Shown piece after piece: positions 33,699-41,131 of a stretch of DNA of 64,000 nt. Location of the stretch: assembly GCA_900541505.1 (NCBI GenBank), contig UQKK01000017.1, positions 1-64,000 on the forward strand. Reading direction: 5' to 3'. Source of the DNA: an uncultured Ruminococcus sp. Lineage in GTDB: Bacteria; Bacillota; Clostridia; Lachnospirales; Lachnospiraceae. The notes under the pieces are model-generated. The model saw nothing but the letters and a program-made list of their open reading frames with translations. It had not been told where the DNA came from and ran no database searches. Made by a program: the position numbers and the translations under genes. The first letter of the stretch is position 1; each line of letters opens with the position of its first letter.

Positions 33699-34005
33699 CC
33701 TTCATACGCTCCATGAACTCTTTCATCTTCTGTGTAGGCTTCCAATCATCTGATTCCATGTCCTGCAGTTCATCAAAAGAAAACGTAATGGTTTGGTTTT
33801 TTTTCAGCTGCTCGTAGCTGCGTTCAAGACGTTCCATATATTCAGCGTTCTGTCTTACTTTCATAAGCTCGTTATAATCCTTTTCCGATACCATTACGAC
33901 ATTTTCATTTTTGGGTCTGGCAATTACGACCGGTTCACCGTTGAAAGCAAAATCCATATATTTCTTCAAATTACTTCTTAAATCAAGCGGTTTTGTTGCA
34001 ATCAT
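33691..34005 (-). CDS. yefM: YefM/Phd family antitoxin
   Basis: 104 residues from MIATKPLDLRSNLKKYMD, with GGAGTGGAAAGT upstream; a GTG three codons earlier overlaps that site. The Phd/YefM fold is recognisable in LRSNLKKYMDFAFNGEPVVIARPKNENVVMVSEKDYNELM. The C-terminal half is charged and would wrap the toxin. It should also bind the palindromic operator at 34025-34052 to repress its own operon. Confidence 0.92.
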   Translation of the reverse strand: MIATKPLDLRSNLKKYMDFAFNGEPVVIARPKNENVVMVSEKDYNELMKVRQNAEYMERLERSYEQLKKNQTITFSFDELQDMESDDWKPTQKMKEFMERMKDE

Positions 34006-34024
34006 ACTTTCCACTCCTTTTTGC

Positions 34025-34052
34025 GTACATAAATACGTACGTTTTTATGTAC
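34025..34052. promoter_or_regulatory. Toxin-antitoxin autoregulatory operator
   Basis: Inverted repeat GTACATAAA...TTTATGTAC with TACGTA in the centre, just downstream of the -10 box and upstream of the antitoxin start. YefM operators are palindromes of this kind with a TGTACA-like core. Confidence 0.7.
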
Positions 34053-34056
34053 ATTT

Positions 34057-34085
34057 ATTATATGCTATTATTCTTCCCACGTCAA
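34057..34085 (-). promoter_or_regulatory. Promoter of the yefM-yoeB pair
   Basis: TTGACG (34080-34085) and TATAAT (34057-34062), 17-base spacer, minus strand. Confidence 0.85.
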
Positions 34086-34164
34086 GGCTCTTATATTCTC
34101 ACTCAAAAAGAAGATTGTAGCCGCATTTAAGAAGAAGGTCCCAATGAACTTTACTGCTGATAGC

Positions 34165-34212
34165 AGAGAAAAAGCCCTTATCCGCCTCGCTTTCTGTGGC
34201 GTTAGGGCTTTT
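34165..34212 (-). terminator. Terminator of tex
   Basis: AAAAGCCCT and AGGGCTTTT (34170-34212) form a stem with A/T ends and a loop of about 20 bases, placed 30 bases past the tex stop codon; TTTTTCTC follows on the minus strand. Confidence 0.75.
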
Positions 34213-34242
34213 CCTGTGTCTTATCCTGTATCTTTTCCTCTG

Positions 34243-36393
34243 TCAGATTCCTCTCATCGTAAGCTGAATCCGCTTCTTTTTCAAATCTACACTCATCACT
34301 TTCACATCCACGATATCTCCAACACTGACCGCCTCCAGAGGATGTTTGATATACCGGTCTGTAATCTGGGAAATATGCACCAGTCCGTCCTGATGGACGC
34401 CGATATCCACGAACACGCCGAAATCGATGACGTTGCGCACGGTTCCTTTTAAAACCATGCCTTCTTTTAAGTCCTTCATCTCCAGCACGTCCGTGCGCAG
34501 TATCGGTTTGGGCATCTCCTCACGGGGGTCACGGGCAGGCTTTTCCAATTCTTTTACGATATCGCGGAGCGTAATCTCTCCGATTCCCAATTCTTCCGCA
34601 AGCTGTTTATAATCCCGAATCGTGAGCGACAGACCTGTCAAGTTGCCTCCCGTAATATCCTCCGGCTGAAAGCCCTGCTTTTTCAAAAGTTTTTCCGCCG
34701 CCTCGTAGGACTCCGGGTGTACCCCCGTGGCATCCAGCGGATTCTTTCCGCCCTGGATGCGCATGAAGCCCGCGCACTGCTCAAAAGCTTTTGGTCCCAG
34801 CTTCGCTACCTTCAGCAGTTCCCTGCGGTCTGTAAATTTTCCGTTCTCCTCCCGGTATGCCACAATATTTTTGGCAATGGTCCCGCTGATACCGGAAATA
34901 TAGGAAAGCAGCGGCGCGGAAGCCGTATTCAAATCCACGCCCACTTTATTTACGCAGTCTTCCACCACGCCGCTTAAAGACTCTCCTAATTTTTTCTGGT
35001 TCATATCGTGCTGATACTGCCCCACTCCAATGGATTTCGGGTCAATCTTTACCAGCTCTGCCAGCGGGTCCTGGAGACGTCTGGCAATGGAGGCGGCACT
35101 CCTCTGTCCCACATCAAACTTCGGAAATTCCTCGCTCGCCAGCTTGCTCGCCGAATACACTGATGCCCCCGCCTCATTAACGATGACATACTGCACTTTC
35201 TCCGGAATCTCCTTTAAAAGCTCAGTGATAAACTGTTCCGACTCTCTGGATGCCGTCCCATTTCCCAGAGAAATCAAGGTAATATTATATTTGGGAATGA
35301 TTTTCTTTAACAAATCCTTGGATGCCTTGATTTTCTGAGGTGTGGTGGGCGCAGTCGGATAAATGACCGTTGTACCGATGACCTTTCCCGTGGGGTCCAC
35401 CACCGCCAGCTTACAGCCTGTACGGAACGCCGGGTCCCAGCCCAAAACTACCTGCCCTGCAATGGGCGGCTGCATGAGAAGCTGATGGAGGTTTTTGCCA
35501 AACACCTCAATAGCGCCGTCCTCCGCCTTCTCTGTCAGTTCATTGCGGATTTCCCTCTCAATCGCCGGGGCGATAAGACGCTTATAGCTGTCCTCCACCG
35601 TCTCTTTTAACACCGGAGTCGTGTACGGGTTGTCCGCATGGATGGTCTGCTTCTCCAGGTAGCGCAGAATTTCCTCCTCCGGTGCCTCAATCTTCACCGT
35701 CAGAATCTTCTCCTTCTCTCCCCGGTTCACCGCCAAAATCCGATGTCCGGCGAGTTTGGAAACAGGCTCCTCGAACTCATAGTACATCTCGTAAACGGAC
35801 TCTTCCTCCGGATTTTTCGCTGCGGAGGTAAGCTTCCCCTTTTTCATAGTGATTTTCCGAATCCAACTGCGGTAATCCGCCTCGTCAGAAATAGACTCCG
35901 CTATGATATCTTTGGCGCCGTCAATGGCTTCTTTGACATCCGCCACGCCTTTTTCTTCCGATACATATTCCAACGCCGCCTTCTCCAAAGGCTCCTTTGT
36001 CTTCTGCAGAGTAATCAGCGCCGCCATAGGTTCCAGCCCTTTCTCCTTGGCAATCGTTGCGCGGGTCCTGCGTTTCGGGCGGTAAGGACGGTATAAATCC
36101 TCCACCACAACCAGAGTCTCTGCCGCCAAAATCTGGGCTTTCAGCTCCTCAGTCAGTTTGCCCTGCTCCTCAATGCTGGAGAGCACCTGCTCCTTCTTTT
36201 CCTCCAGACTGCGCAGATAGAGCAGCCTTTCATGAAGTTTACGGAGCTGTTCGTCGTTGAGTGACCCGGTCACTTCCTTTCGGTATCTGGAAATAAAAGG
36301 GATGGTGTTCCCCTCATCTATCAGCTTTACCGCCGCGTCTACCTGCCAGCGCTTCACCGCCAGTTCTTCTGTCAGTTTTTGATTAATGTCCAT
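34243..36393 (-). CDS. tex: Tex family RNA-binding transcription accessory protein
   Basis: 716 residues, full length for Tex. N-terminal helical region with PFISRYRKEVTGSLNDEQLRKL, YqgF-like RNase H domain (VVLGWDPAFRTGCKLAVVDPTG), helix-hairpin-helix segments (VGVDLNTASAPLLSYISGISGTIAKNIVAYREENGKF) and a C-terminal S1 domain (GMVLKGTVRNVIDFGVFVDIGVHQDGLVH). It binds nucleic acid and influences transcription and RNA stability. Monocistronic, with its own promoter at 36494-36523 and terminator. Confidence 0.95.
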   Translation of the reverse strand: MDINQKLTEELAVKRWQVDAAVKLIDEGNTIPFISRYRKEVTGSLNDEQLRKLHERLLYLRSLEEKKEQVLSSIEEQGKLTEELKAQILAAETLVVVEDLYRPYRPKRRTRATIAKEKGLEPMAALITLQKTKEPLEKAALEYVSEEKGVADVKEAIDGAKDIIAESISDEADYRSWIRKITMKKGKLTSAAKNPEEESVYEMYYEFEEPVSKLAGHRILAVNRGEKEKILTVKIEAPEEEILRYLEKQTIHADNPYTTPVLKETVEDSYKRLIAPAIEREIRNELTEKAEDGAIEVFGKNLHQLLMQPPIAGQVVLGWDPAFRTGCKLAVVDPTGKVIGTTVIYPTAPTTPQKIKASKDLLKKIIPKYNITLISLGNGTASRESEQFITELLKEIPEKVQYVIVNEAGASVYSASKLASEEFPKFDVGQRSAASIARRLQDPLAELVKIDPKSIGVGQYQHDMNQKKLGESLSGVVEDCVNKVGVDLNTASAPLLSYISGISGTIAKNIVAYREENGKFTDRRELLKVAKLGPKAFEQCAGFMRIQGGKNPLDATGVHPESYEAAEKLLKKQGFQPEDITGGNLTGLSLTIRDYKQLAEELGIGEITLRDIVKELEKPARDPREEMPKPILRTDVLEMKDLKEGMVLKGTVRNVIDFGVFVDIGVHQDGLVHISQITDRYIKHPLEAVSVGDIVDVKVMSVDLKKKRIQLTMRGI

Positions 36394-36493
36394 GCCTTTT
36401 TTGTACCTCGTTTCTTATCCTCTCTTTACAATGCACATGCTTCAAACCATGTATATTCCCGGAAAGAGAGGGGATGTGTGAACTTTATAACAC

Positions 36494-36523
36494 ATTATAC
36501 AGGAAGGCGGGGGCTTTTTACAA
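36494..36523 (-). promoter_or_regulatory. tex promoter
   Basis: TTGTAA (36518-36523) and TATAAT (36494-36499), 18-base spacer, minus strand. Confidence 0.65.
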
Positions 36524-36524
36524 G

Positions 36525-36549
36525 AAAAAAGAGAACCGGATGACGGTTC
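36525..36549 (-). terminator. Minus-strand terminator upstream of the tex promoter
   Basis: GAACCG-N5-CGGTTC followed on the minus strand by CTCTTTTTT. No minus-strand gene now ends here; the next gene to the right (DUF4143 ATPase) is on the plus strand. It either insulates tex from antisense reading or is left over from a former neighbour. Confidence 0.7.
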
Positions 36550-36569
36550 CCTGCCTGCTGATTTAGCAA

Positions 36570-36661
36570 ATGACAAAATACCGAAAATTTTTATGCCAAT
36601 TCACCGGTTTTTAAAATGCCAATTCACCGAAAAATTTTATGCCAAATCGCCGAAAATATTT
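36570..36661 (+). repeat. Four tandem 23-bp repeats upstream of the DUF4143 ATPase
   Basis: Units start at 36570, 36593, 36616 and 36639, each exactly 23 bases, with the consensus ATGCCAAnTCnCCG followed by an A/T-rich tail. Units 2-4 are close copies; unit 1 is divergent. The array ends at the -35 region of the ATPase promoter. Arrangement resembles iterons or a repressor-binding array. The spacing of about two helical turns puts all units on nearly one face of the DNA. Confidence 0.85.
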
Positions 36662-36687
36662 GTATTTCCCCAAATATCGGGTATAAT
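36659..36687 (+). promoter_or_regulatory. Promoter of the DUF4143 ATPase
   Basis: TATAAT at 36682-36687 with a weak TTTGTA (36659-36664) 17 bases upstream, which overlaps the last tandem repeat. Confidence 0.6.
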
Positions 36688-36719
36688 AAATATAGAATCA
36701 AGGTAAAGGTGGGATATTA

Positions 36720-37994
36720 ATGAAGAAATATAAGCCCCGTATCGCTGATAAAATTTTAAAAAAACGCTTACTTGGCAAGGGTGCTGTCTTAATTGAAGGA
36801 CCCAAATGGTGCGGCAAAACCACTACTGCCGAACAGATTGCAGGCAGTATTCTATATATGGATGACCCTGAAAGAGAAAAACAGAACCTGACTATGGCGG
36901 AAATCAACCCTAGGCGGCTGCTGCAGGGAGATGCTCCACGTCTGATTGATGAGTGGCAGCTCGCTCCAAAATTATGGGATGCCGTCCGTTTCGAAGTAGA
37001 CCATAGGGATGATTTAGGGCAGTTCATTTTAACAGGTTCTGCGGTTCCCGCTTCATATGAGCATATCCATCACACCGGAACCGGACGCTTTTCCTGGATG
37101 CTCATGCGTCCGATGAGTTTGTATGAGTCTCTCGATTCATCGGGTGAAGTAAGTCTTAGTGAACTTTTTGAAACTCCGGAACAAATTGATGGAGAAAATC
37201 CTCTTGATATTGACAGGCTGGCATTTCTTATCTGCCGCGGCGGTTGGCCGCGTGCCACAGAGCTTGATGGAGAGATAGCTCTGGAGCAGGCATTTGACTA
37301 TTATGATGCTGTAGTAAGGTCAGATATTTCCCGTGCAGACGGAATTTCAAGGAATCCCGAACGTGTAAAACGACTCATGCGTTCCTATGCCCGCAATCAA
37401 GGTTCACAGGCAACAAATACTCTAATCTGCAATGATATTGCTACAAACGAAGCGGATTCTTTTGACCCTGACACGGTGTATTCCTATATTAATGCACTAA
37501 AAAAAATATTTGTCATTGAAGAGATGGAGGCTTGGAATCCTAACCTACGCTCTAAAACCGCTATTCGGACTTCCAATACCCGTTACTTTGTGGACCCCTC
37601 TATTGCAACTGCCGCATTGGGTCTTGGTCCGAAAGATTTAATCTCAGATTTACGCACATTTGGTTTATTTTTTGAAACAATGTGTATACGGGATTTACGG
37701 ATATTTGCTGATGCATTAAATGGTAATATATACCATTTTCGAGATAAAACAGACTTGGAATGTGATGCAGTTGTCCATTTGCGTAATGGCTCCTATGGCT
37801 TAGTTGAGATTAAACTTGGCGGTGACAGCCTGATTGAAGAGGGAGCACAGAACTTGAAAACTCTGCAGAATAAAATCGATACAACGAAAATGAAATCCCC
37901 CTCTTTCCTGATGGTGCTGATAGGTGTAGGCGATTATGCTTATCGCAGACCGGATGGGGTATACATTGTTCCCCTCGGCTGCCTGAAACTGTAA
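36720..37994 (+). CDS. AAA+ ATPase with C-terminal DUF4143 domain
   Basis: 424 residues. Walker A GPKWCGKT at 27-34, ILYMDDPEREK, a Walker B-like PRLIDEWQLAP and sensor-like FILTGSA are followed, from about residue 200, by the DUF4143 domain with a PD-(D/E)XK-like end (ECDAVVHLRNGSYGLVEIKLGG). The family is common in gut bacteria and archaea in patchy copies, with no settled function. The gene is clearly more AT-rich than its neighbours, has its own repeat array, and is followed by a strong hairpin, so it looks like an acquired cassette. RBS AGGTGGGATATTA is only fair. Confidence 0.88.
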   Translation: MKKYKPRIADKILKKRLLGKGAVLIEGPKWCGKTTTAEQIAGSILYMDDPEREKQNLTMAEINPRRLLQGDAPRLIDEWQLAPKLWDAVRFEVDHRDDLGQFILTGSAVPASYEHIHHTGTGRFSWMLMRPMSLYESLDSSGEVSLSELFETPEQIDGENPLDIDRLAFLICRGGWPRATELDGEIALEQAFDYYDAVVRSDISRADGISRNPERVKRLMRSYARNQGSQATNTLICNDIATNEADSFDPDTVYSYINALKKIFVIEEMEAWNPNLRSKTAIRTSNTRYFVDPSIATAALGLGPKDLISDLRTFGLFFETMCIRDLRIFADALNGNIYHFRDKTDLECDAVVHLRNGSYGLVEIKLGGDSLIEEGAQNLKTLQNKIDTTKMKSPSFLMVLIGVGDYAYRRPDGVYIVPLGCLKL

Positions 37995-38014
37995 CCCGAA
38001 ATCTTTCACTTATC

Positions 38015-38061
38015 ATAGCGTCGATATAGAAGGGGTGTTACTCCTTGTACATCGACGCTAT
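38015..38061 (+). other. Extended stem-loop between the DUF4143 gene and the RluA-type gene
   Basis: Perfect 11-base arms ATAGCGTCGAT / ATCGACGCTAT enclose a second stem AGGGGT/ACTCCT. No U-run follows. A further palindrome CAGGTACCTG (38066-38075) abuts the next start codon. The structure could end the ATPase mRNA or control translation of the downstream gene. Confidence 0.65.
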
Positions 38062-38076
38062 AAACAGGTACCTGCT

Positions 38077-38970
38077 ATGAACCGAACTCTGACTTACCGA
38101 ATCACCCCGTCAGAAGACAACTTGCGCATCGAACAGTATTTGCGGCGCAAGGGCTTCTCCCGGCAGAATCTGACGGATTTAAAAAATATGCCGGACAGCG
38201 TCCTCGTAAACGGAAACTGGCAGCGCATGACCGCGCGTCTGCACACCGGGGACACCCTCACCATACACATCCGTGAACTGGTTTCTTCCGAGAATATCCC
38301 TCCGGTCCGGCTGCCTTTAGACATTGTGTATGAAGACGAGGACATCCTGGTTGTCAATAAACCCGCGGGCATGCCTATCCACCCTTCTCTCAACAATTAC
38401 ACCAACACGCTTGCCAACGCTCTGGCGTGGTACTATCAAAAGCAGGGCAAACCCTTTATCTTCCGCTGCACCAACCGGCTGGACAGGGACACCTCCGGGC
38501 TGACAGTAGTGGCAAAACATATGGTGAGCTCAAACATTCTATCCGGTATGACGCTGCGCCATGAAATCCGCAGGGAATACCTCGCCATCGTCAGAGGGGA
38601 GCTCACTCCCTGTGAAGGGACCATCTGCGCTCCTCTGGTGAGAAAGGGCACATCGATTGTGGAGAGGGCAGTAGATTTTGAACACGGAGAGCACGCAGTC
38701 ACCCACTATCAGAAAATAAGAGAAAGAGACGGACATTCTCTTGTCCGCCTCCAACTGGAAACCGGGCGCACCCACCAGATACGGGTGCATATGCAGTACC
38801 TCGGTTTTCCCCTGATAGGGGATTATCTGTACAACCCGGATATGGAATACATGAAACGTCAGGCACTTCACTCCTGGCGTCTCACATTCACACATCCCAT
38901 CACCGGGGAACCCCTGTGCTTCACCGCACCGCTCCCGAAAGATATGGCAGCGCTGTTTCCGGAAATTTAA
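38077..38970 (+). CDS. RluA family pseudouridine synthase
   Basis: 297 residues from MNRTLTYRITPSEDN. An S4-like N-terminus (LRIEQYLRRKGFSRQNLTDLK) precedes the catalytic domain with VVNKPAGMPIHP and the catalytic Asp136 in NRLDRDTSGL; RTHQIRVHMQYLGFPLIGDYLY completes the motif. It isomerises uridine to pseudouridine in rRNA or tRNA; the target cannot be chosen by eye. The ribosome binding site is weak, and the leader is dominated by palindromes. A GTG further upstream (38035) is an alternative start but lies inside the hairpin. Confidence 0.9.
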   Translation: MNRTLTYRITPSEDNLRIEQYLRRKGFSRQNLTDLKNMPDSVLVNGNWQRMTARLHTGDTLTIHIRELVSSENIPPVRLPLDIVYEDEDILVVNKPAGMPIHPSLNNYTNTLANALAWYYQKQGKPFIFRCTNRLDRDTSGLTVVAKHMVSSNILSGMTLRHEIRREYLAIVRGELTPCEGTICAPLVRKGTSIVERAVDFEHGEHAVTHYQKIRERDGHSLVRLQLETGRTHQIRVHMQYLGFPLIGDYLYNPDMEYMKRQALHSWRLTFTHPITGEPLCFTAPLPKDMAALFPEI

Positions 38971-39081
38971 GCTTCCTACGGGACTCAGCGCTTATAGAAT
39001 TATGCGTTTTCTCAGGCTCAGCGCTTCCGCGGGATTCCGCGCTCCAAGCAGCAAATACCGCCGCCTTTCGCCCTGCGTTCC

Positions 39082-39828
39082 CTACACGCTTAATTTTTTA
39101 TCTGCAAGTATGCCCGACACGATAAACAGAAGGATACCTACAATGACATAATATAGATAGTCTTGTATCTGTATCTCCACTGTGCTCCCGCCTGTAATCC
39201 GGCACATAAGTGCATATCCCCGCTCGATGACCCAGTTGATGACAAAGAACAGAACGACTGAGAACAGCCCTGCAAAGCGGGAATTTAAAAACAGTGTTCT
39301 GGAAATGATGATGGCGAGAAAACCAATCATGATAACTTCTGTCCAGACTATGAACAGCATCAGTACAAAAAGGAAAAACCACAGCCAGTTTACGCCGCCT
39401 TCAATCGCCATGTCCGCTATCCTTTTCAATGCTTCAAAGAGCATCTTAAGTCCGCCCTCATGTGCGAGTCCTGCTGCCAGACAAATACTTCCCGCCGCAA
39501 TAAATGCCGCAAACACAAAGAACATCTGCAGGATTGCCGCCACGAACTTACCGCCTAATATCTCCCATATGGACTTCGGCACCATCCAGAGCATATGGCT
39601 CTGCTTTGTCCGCAAATCCCGGTTAAAAACCAAAAGACTCTCAATCCCCGTATAGAAAATAACCAGAAAAGCTCCCGCAAACATAACACCGATACTTACC
39701 AGCAGCGGAGTATCCTTTTTAAAAATCAAACCTACCAGAAACGTAAGCAGACATACCAGCAGTCCAAAAAGAATAATCAGCCGTGCCGTGCGCTGTTTCT
39801 TCCATTCATATTTAATAATCTTTCCCAT
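39082..39828 (-). CDS. ABC-2-like membrane subunit of a GntR-linked exporter
   Basis: 248 residues with six hydrophobic segments (about 17-35, 43-60, 95-118, 145-178, 188-205, 225-240). It begins MGKIIKYEWKKQRTARLI, typical of permeases that pair with a lone ATPase. GAGGAGACGGGC precedes the start. It follows the ATPase by 12 bases. YtrA-type units of this kind often export antibiotics or act in envelope stress, but substrate is unknown. Confidence 0.8.
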   Translation of the reverse strand: MGKIIKYEWKKQRTARLIILFGLLVCLLTFLVGLIFKKDTPLLVSIGVMFAGAFLVIFYTGIESLLVFNRDLRTKQSHMLWMVPKSIWEILGGKFVAAILQMFFVFAAFIAAGSICLAAGLAHEGGLKMLFEALKRIADMAIEGGVNWLWFFLFVLMLFIVWTEVIMIGFLAIIISRTLFLNSRFAGLFSVVLFFVINWVIERGYALMCRITGGSTVEIQIQDYLYYVIVGILLFIVSGILADKKLSV

Positions 39829-39840
39829 GCCCGTCTCCTC

Positions 39841-40527
39841 CTACATAATCTCCAAATAAATATCCGCAATCGATTTCCCGCTCTGCATACGCTCTTTCTC
39901 TGTCTCCGTCTGCAGGACTATCTCTCCATCCTTTACGAAAATAGCTTCATCCACAAAACTTTCAATCTCGTTTATCAAGTGAGTTGAGATAACAAAACAG
40001 TTTTTCTCCGTCGCCTCATCCAAAATCATGGAGACAATCTCTTCCCTCGCCTTATAATCAATGCCGTTCAATGGCTCATCCAGCAGCACCAGGGAGGCTT
40101 TACGCCCCAGCGTCGCCGCCACTTTCAGCTTCGCCGCCATTCCGGTGGAGAGCTCTTTTACCTTCATAGAAGGCTCAAGCCCCATACGTTCCACCAGCTT
40201 TTCGTATTTCTCCATATCAAAATCCTCAAAGAAATCCGCGTAATAAATTCCCACGCCCCGCACATCCAGGAAATCATAGAAAAACGGCTCTGTGGACATG
40301 TAGGCAATCTCCGCCTTATCCCGGTAATTCCACGGCTGTTCCCGGTAAAGAATCTGCCCTGACGTCGGTTTTGTAAGCCCTGCCACCATCTTCATCCAGG
40401 TCGTCTTGCCGCTGCCGTTTTCCCCCAAAAGTCCGTATATCTTCCCTTCCACAAGACTAATATTAAAATCACGGACTGCCTTCTTGCTTCTGAATGACTT
40501 ACTCAGTCCCACACATTTCACAATCAT
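39841..40527 (-). CDS. ABC transporter ATPase of the GntR-linked exporter
   Basis: 228 residues. Walker A GENGSGKTT, signature-region LSTGMAAKLKVAATLGRKASLVLLDEPLNGID with Walker B, and the ISTHL switch. The signature reads LSTGM instead of LSGGQ, as in several ABC-2 and YtrB/BcrA-like ATPases. The start overlaps the GntR stop by four bases. Confidence 0.88.
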   Translation of the reverse strand: MIVKCVGLSKSFRSKKAVRDFNISLVEGKIYGLLGENGSGKTTWMKMVAGLTKPTSGQILYREQPWNYRDKAEIAYMSTEPFFYDFLDVRGVGIYYADFFEDFDMEKYEKLVERMGLEPSMKVKELSTGMAAKLKVAATLGRKASLVLLDEPLNGIDYKAREEIVSMILDEATEKNCFVISTHLINEIESFVDEAIFVKDGEIVLQTETEKERMQSGKSIADIYLEIM

Positions 40528-40886
40528 TTCTCTTCCTCCTTATAATCTGCTATCTGGAAAATGATATCGTCCTTCTGGTATCCCAAATCTTTCATCTCAT
40601 GCATGAAATTCTTTAAAAGTTCCTCTGCCATCTCTTCTTTTATCGCGCTAAACATCGTCTCTTCCTCCACTACAAATGTCCCGATACCTCTCCTTGTAAA
40701 ACAATATCCTGCTGTCTCCATCTCCCTGTATATTCTTGCCGCGGTGTTCTGGTTAATCTTATACAGCACCGCCAGTTCCCGGTTGGAAGGCAGCTTTTCA
40801 CCGGGCTTAAGCTGTCCCCGGACCATCTTTTTCTTCAAATCGTTGATAACCTGTAAATAAATCGGCATTTCATTATTATAATCCAT
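40524..40886 (-). CDS. YtrA-subfamily GntR regulator
   Basis: 120 residues, a short GntR protein with only a winged helix-turn-helix (EMPIYLQVINDLKKKMVRGQLKPGEKLPSNRELAVLYKINQNTAARIYREMETAGYCFTRRGIGTFV) and a small helical tail. It heads the ABC operon and faces a 7-base-arm palindrome overlapping the -10 box, so autorepression is expected. Inducers in this subfamily are often cell-wall or membrane-active antibiotics. Confidence 0.9.
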   Translation of the reverse strand: MDYNNEMPIYLQVINDLKKKMVRGQLKPGEKLPSNRELAVLYKINQNTAARIYREMETAGYCFTRRGIGTFVVEEETMFSAIKEEMAEELLKNFMHEMKDLGYQKDDIIFQIADYKEEEK

Positions 40887-40901
40887 CTCGCCCTCCTTTG
40901 T

Positions 40902-40931
40902 ACTAGTGCTATAGTTAGATAGTACACTAGT
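40902..40931. promoter_or_regulatory. YtrA-type operator
   Basis: ACTAGTG-N16-CACTAGT, a perfect inverted repeat flanking the -10 region of the operon promoter. An inner near-symmetry (GCTATA/TAGTAC) is also seen. Confidence 0.75.
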
Positions 40932-40947
40932 TATTTATATCTGTCAA
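40919..40947 (-). promoter_or_regulatory. Promoter of the GntR-ABC operon
   Basis: TTGACA (40942-40947) and TACTAT (40919-40924), 17-base spacer, minus strand. Confidence 0.82.
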
Positions 40948-41063
40948 TCTCTTTTTTTATTTTTGTAGATTTCCCATATCAATTCACCCATGTGGCGCGG
41001 TATTACAGACCGTGTGCCAGATGAATGCAATTCCCATTTTCCCTGGTCTTTCATATCATAAAG

Positions 41064-41102
41064 AAAGGCGAAAAATTCCCCGCCTCGGGGAATCCCGCCT
41101 TT
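41064..41102 (+). other. Stem-loop in the leader of the VWA gene
   Basis: AAAGGCG and CGCCTTT form an outer stem around ATTCCCC/GGGGAAT; only TTT ends the structure. It stands 30 bases before the VWA start codon. It may be an attenuator, a translation-control hairpin or an mRNA stabiliser. Confidence 0.55.
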
Positions 41103-41131
41103 TACCATAAATCATTGGAGGTAGAAATTAT

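Noticed and set aside
36570..36661. Tandem repeats considered as a CRISPR array
   Set aside because: Units are contiguous 23-mers without unique spacers and no cas genes are nearby.
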